Source of the DNA: RQOF01 sp964461135
GTDB lineage: Bacteria > Calditrichota > Calditrichia > RBG-13-44-9
DNA length: 64,000 nucleotides
NCBI GenBank assembly: GCA_964461135.1
Contig: CAYWTB010000007.1
Coordinates: 47,453 to 111,452, forward strand
Reading direction: 5' to 3'
Shown here: positions 61,538-64,000 of the stretch, in pieces
Position numbering within the stretch: position 1 is the first letter of the stretch
Layout: each line of letters begins with the position of its first letter
Notes under the pieces: model-generated
Told to the model about the DNA's origin: nothing
Database searches by the model: none
The model's input: the letters and a program-made list of their open reading frames with translations, nothing else
Program-made: the position numbers and the translations under genes

Positions 61538-62456
61538 TGCGACCTCCTGCTAATAAGTATAAAACCGCCATCCGAACAGCCACACCGTTTGTGACCTGTT
61601 CCAGAATCACTGAATGTTCACTGTCTGCCACATCGCTGGTTATTTCCAGACCTCTGTTCATCGGACCCGGATGCATAATCAAAATTGGTTTGGTGGCATG
61701 TTCGAGGCGTTCGCGGGTAATTCCGAAATAATTGTGGTATTCCCGAAGTGAAGGAAATAGGGCTTCCCGCTGGCGTTCCAGCTGCAATCTGAGTATGTTA
61801 AGAACATCTACCTGGGGTATGATTTCATCTATATTATAATACTTTTCAATCCCAAGCTTTTCAATCTCACGGGGAATCAGTGTAGACGGTCCGCAAACTA
61901 TTACCCGTGCTCCCATTTTGGTTAATCCGTAAATATTGGACATGGCTACCCGCGAGTGTGAAATATCACCTACAAGTGCAACCGTTTTGCCTTCCAGGCT
62001 CCCCAACTTCTGCCGGATTGTGAACATATCCAGCAGCGCCTGGGTTGGATGTTCATGCCCGCCGTCTCCGGCATTAATGATATGAGACCGGAGGGCACGG
62101 GAGAGAAGATGAGGAGCACCGGGTGAGGAATGGCGCACCACCACCATATCAATTTTCATGGCCTCAATATTTTTTACGGTATCAATGAGAGTTTCTCCTT
62201 TCTTTACCGAACTGATAGTAGCGGAAAAATTTACAATATCTGCTGAAAGTCTCTTTTCTGCCAGCTCGAATGAGATACGTGTGCGGGTAGATGGTTCATA
62301 AAACAGGTTGACAACAGTCTTACCCTGCAAAGTCGGAAGTCGCTTTATCGGCCGGTCAAGCACTTCCCGGAAAGATTTAGCCGTATCCAGAATCGTCACA
62401 ATATCTTCTCTGGGAATTCCATCCAGACCCAGCAAATGTTTGCTTTCTAATGCCAT
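61524..62456 (-). CDS. pyrB: Aspartate carbamoyltransferase catalytic subunit
   Basis: A 310-residue enzyme making carbamoyl aspartate. The carbamoyl-phosphate motif FYEPSTRTRISFE, the HPTQALLD loop and MHPGPMNRG are intact, with SVKKGETLIDT. The ATG at 62456 has GAGGGA eight bases upstream and gives a family length, whereas the ATG at 62471 adds five residues. It is the second gene of a pyrRBC operon. No regulatory-subunit pyrI gene is visible. Confidence 0.96.
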   Translation of the reverse strand: MALESKHLLGLDGIPREDIVTILDTAKSFREVLDRPIKRLPTLQGKTVVNLFYEPSTRTRISFELAEKRLSADIVNFSATISSVKKGETLIDTVKNIEAMKIDMVVVRHSSPGAPHLLSRALRSHIINAGDGGHEHPTQALLDMFTIRQKLGSLEGKTVALVGDISHSRVAMSNIYGLTKMGARVIVCGPSTLIPREIEKLGIEKYYNIDEIIPQVDVLNILRLQLERQREALFPSLREYHNYFGITRERLEHATKPILIMHPGPMNRGLEITSDVADSEHSVILEQVTNGVAVRMAVLYLLAGGRSEVN

Positions 62457-62476
62457 ATGGTAATCCCTCATTTAGT

Positions 62477-63022
62477 TTACGGTTCTTCCACAAGCAACAC
62501 TTTATCTTCCTGATCTACTTCTTTTATTAGGACCCTGACCTCCTCTCCAATGGAGGTTGGAATATTTTTCCCTACAAAGTCAGGTCTGATAGGTAATTCC
62601 CGGTGCCCCCGATCAACCAAAACCGCCAGATAAATAAGTGCCGGTCTTCCGAAATCCATCAAGGCATCCAGTGCAGAGCGGATAGTCCGTCCAGTATACA
62701 ACACATCATCCACCAGTACGATAGTCATGTCATCAATCTTAAAGGGAATATTGGTAACCTCCACCGAAGGTTGCTTGAGACGGGTCCTGAAATCATCACG
62801 ATACAGGGTAATATCCAGAAAACCGGTGGGAATTTCTTTCCCTTCAATATCCCGGATTGTTTGGGAGATACGGGTAGCCAGATAGGCTCCGCGGGTACGG
62901 ATTCCCACAATAACGAGGTTTTCGCTTCCCCTGTTTCTTTCAACTATTTCATGGGCTAGACGTGTAACAATTCTTTTAATATCACTTTCTGATAATATTT
63001 CAGCTTTAATTTTAACATCCAT
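62477..63022 (-). CDS. pyrR: Bifunctional pyr operon attenuation protein / uracil phosphoribosyltransferase PyrR
   Basis: A 181-residue protein of the PRTase fold that binds UMP and the pyr leader RNA to cause attenuation; it may also have weak uracil phosphoribosyltransferase activity. The PRPP motif VLVDDVLYTGRTIRSALDAL is clear, as are IRTRGAYLA and LVDRGHRELPIRPDFVGKN. The start at the ATG after CAGGAG was chosen over a longer reading that would lie in the attenuator. It heads the pyrRBC operon behind a matching PyrR-type attenuator. Confidence 0.95.
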   Translation of the reverse strand: MDVKIKAEILSESDIKRIVTRLAHEIVERNRGSENLVIVGIRTRGAYLATRISQTIRDIEGKEIPTGFLDITLYRDDFRTRLKQPSVEVTNIPFKIDDMTIVLVDDVLYTGRTIRSALDALMDFGRPALIYLAVLVDRGHRELPIRPDFVGKNIPTSIGEEVRVLIKEVDQEDKVLLVEEP

Positions 63023-63038
63023 GGATGACTCCTGCCTT

Positions 63039-63075
63039 AAAAAAAATGCCTCCCGCTTTATGACAACAGGAGGCA
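63039..63075 (-). terminator. Attenuator terminator of the pyr operon leader
   Basis: On the minus strand TGCCTCC and GGAGGCA form a perfect 7-bp stem with a 15-base loop, followed by eight T residues. It lies between the operon promoter and pyrR and would end transcription unless an antiterminator forms. Confidence 0.85.
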
Positions 63076-63118
63076 AAGTCTATATTAATTATGATTTTGA
63101 CAGACATGCTTACTCCTT

Positions 63119-63138
63119 TACTATCTCTCCGGATAGTA
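63119..63138 (-). promoter_or_regulatory. PyrR-binding loop (anti-antiterminator) of the pyr leader
   Basis: The minus-strand RNA forms TACTATC/GATAGTA with the loop sequence TCCGGAGAG, an exact fit to the PyrR recognition pattern UCCNGNGAG. It lies 44 bases upstream of the attenuator stem. Just after it AGGAG could pair with the CTCCT of the terminator 5' arm, giving an antiterminator. Confidence 0.8.
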
Positions 63139-63196
63139 TTAAAGGCCAAACTTCTTCACCCGAATTTTTTCTATATTAATACTTCTTATCCAGGAT

Positions 63197-63225
63197 CGTA
63201 TAAATATAAAAAGATTAATTTTCAA
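63197..63225 (-). promoter_or_regulatory. Candidate promoter of the pyrRBC operon
   Basis: Reading the minus strand, TTGAAA is followed by TATACG after 17 bases. A start near 63190 would give a leader of about 170 bases containing the PyrR-binding loop and the terminator. Confidence 0.6.
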
Positions 63226-63651
63226 AGACAATGATGAAATTTAAAACCTTGTGAAGGTAAAAAAGCATCTCCGGACTATCATCTGAGAGATCGAATATTC
63301 CATTGGAATTATTGCCCGGTTATTATTCTCAGATAGAACTGATTATCTTTATTAAGATACTCAGCAACATAAAAGAAGTATCACCATGAATCGAAATTAC
63401 CCCCTGCGCAGGAAGTATTCAAAACTGAATTCATCCCTGTCAAACTATGGGAAAAAATAACAACAGTTAAAAATATTTCAACTTTTTAAAGGAGGGAATG
63501 AAAAAACCAGTGGTACAGAGAATTTAGAATTGCTTCTTAATGATGAATAAGAAACAAATAATTACTGATCAAAATTCTCTATAAGGGATCAATTACCAAG
63601 GGAAAAAATATCAATCAAGATTGATTACTTATTACAAATTGGTTGCCTTCC
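63226..63651. other. Intergenic stretch upstream of the pyr operon
   Basis: About 425 AT-rich bases between the pyr promoter and tRNA-Val. A nine-codon frame with a good AAAGGAGGG at 63489 (start 63498) is noted but not called. Nothing else could be supported. Confidence 0.4.
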
Positions 63652-63728
63652 TGGTGGGCGGTACTGGATTTGAACCAGTGACCTCTGCGATGTGAGCGCA
63701 GCGCTCTAGCCAGCTGAGCTAACCGCCC
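63652..63728 (-). tRNA. tRNA-Val (anticodon CAC)
   Basis: On the minus strand the cloverleaf is complete: acceptor GGGCGGT/ACCGCCC, D-arm GCTC/GAGC, anticodon stem CTGCG/CGCAG with loop CTCACAT (anticodon CAC), and T-arm ACTGG-TTCAAAT-CCAGT. The discriminator is A and the CCA end is encoded. It reads GUG codons. Confidence 0.97.
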
Positions 63729-63740
63729 TTAACCGCTAAA

Positions 63741-63769
63741 AATATATCAAGAAGTTTTTTCCAAAACAA
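63741..63769 (-). promoter_or_regulatory. Promoter of tRNA-Val
   Basis: On the minus strand TTGTTT is followed 17 bases later by TATATT, about 12 bases before the mature tRNA start. Confidence 0.65.
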
Positions 63770-64000
63770 GATAAAAGGAACATTGAATTGATTTTAAAAC
63801 GGTTATCCGGAAATAATTTTTTATTTTATAAAGATCTTTTTTGCCTCTGAAAAAATTATTTATTTACTTTGGTACAAATAGAAAAATCAATATTTTACAA
63901 GATATAAATTTGTAACTTTTTCAATTAAGGTAAATCCAATTATTAAAACCTAGATTCAAGTTCCAAGTGCAACTTTGAGATTTAAGAAAGCTTCCATTGG

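Noticed and set aside
63498..63527. Nine-codon frame MKKPVVQRI with a strong AAAGGAGGG
   Set aside because: Too short to support as a gene and not linked to a downstream plus-strand gene; kept only as a note.
1..64000. CRISPR arrays, insertion sequences, prophage genes
   Set aside because: No regularly spaced direct repeats, transposase or phage structural genes were seen anywhere in the window.

Overview
This is a bacterial window of moderate-to-low GC with short spacers and long co-oriented gene runs. Several features point to an uncultured lineage of the FCB superphylum (around Calditrichota, KSB1 or Marinimicrobia): a GWxTD-domain secreted protein, DUF5683, DUF3108 and DUF368 proteins, an outer-membrane beta-barrel, and rather weak Shine-Dalgarno use at many genes. 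That placement is an inference from gene families only. Most of the window is core chromosome. I saw no prophage, transposase, rRNA operon or CRISPR array.

Layout. 0.5-4.7 kb (+): threonine aldolase, then a TrkA-TrkH potassium uptake pair. 4.8-16.2 kb (-): a secreted transglutaminase-like protein; a glycosyltransferase / protein-L-isoaspartate methyltransferase / DUF368 operon; a nucleotide-sugar dehydrogenase; tRNA-Pro(GGG) with its own promoter and terminator; a MerR-type regulator; and a PHP phosphoesterase / UbiA prenyltransferase / geranylgeranyl-reductase-like run leading to ftsY. 16.6-26.6 kb (+): a textbook rimP-nusA-ylxQ-infB-ylxP-rbfA-truB-ribF-rpsO-pnp operon with a strong promoter, an immediate 5' attenuator-like hairpin and a terminator after pnp. 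26.6-33.6 kb (+): M16 peptidase, alanine dehydrogenase, polysaccharide deacetylase, rimO, the GWxTD protein and a beta-barrel protein.

34-49 kb is the most unusual stretch. A roughly 90-nt structured RNA candidate (34606-34694) with a CCTCCT loop and a built-in terminator lies before gatE-gatD, the transamidosome pair normally regarded as archaeal. It is followed by a TIM-barrel protein, YifB, a very acidic 97-residue protein, rpmB, and a full-length DnaA homologue in which both the arginine-finger and the sensor-2 arginine positions are substituted. A DUF3108 protein, a GT-A glycosyltransferase and an isoaspartyl peptidase come next.

48-63 kb is mostly on the minus strand: an RluA-type pseudouridine synthase coupled to a CLC transporter with CBS/TrkA-C domains, a deoxyhypusine-synthase-like gene (+), small membrane proteins, a lipid-kinase family protein, RidA, a Sua5/YrdC protein, CsrA, and an hsp20-dnaK-grpE stress cluster ending in a clear terminator. 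The window closes with pyrR-pyrB-pyrC, preceded by a recognisable PyrR-type attenuator, and tRNA-Val(CAC).

Together the genes cover translation-factor and ribosome maturation, Gln-tRNA formation by transamidation, pyrimidine synthesis under PyrR control, potassium and anion transport, protein-damage handling (PIMT, isoaspartyl peptidase, DnaK system) and envelope functions. The items most worth a second look are the GatDE pair, the RNA in front of it, the degenerate DnaA, and the UbiA/GGR pair.
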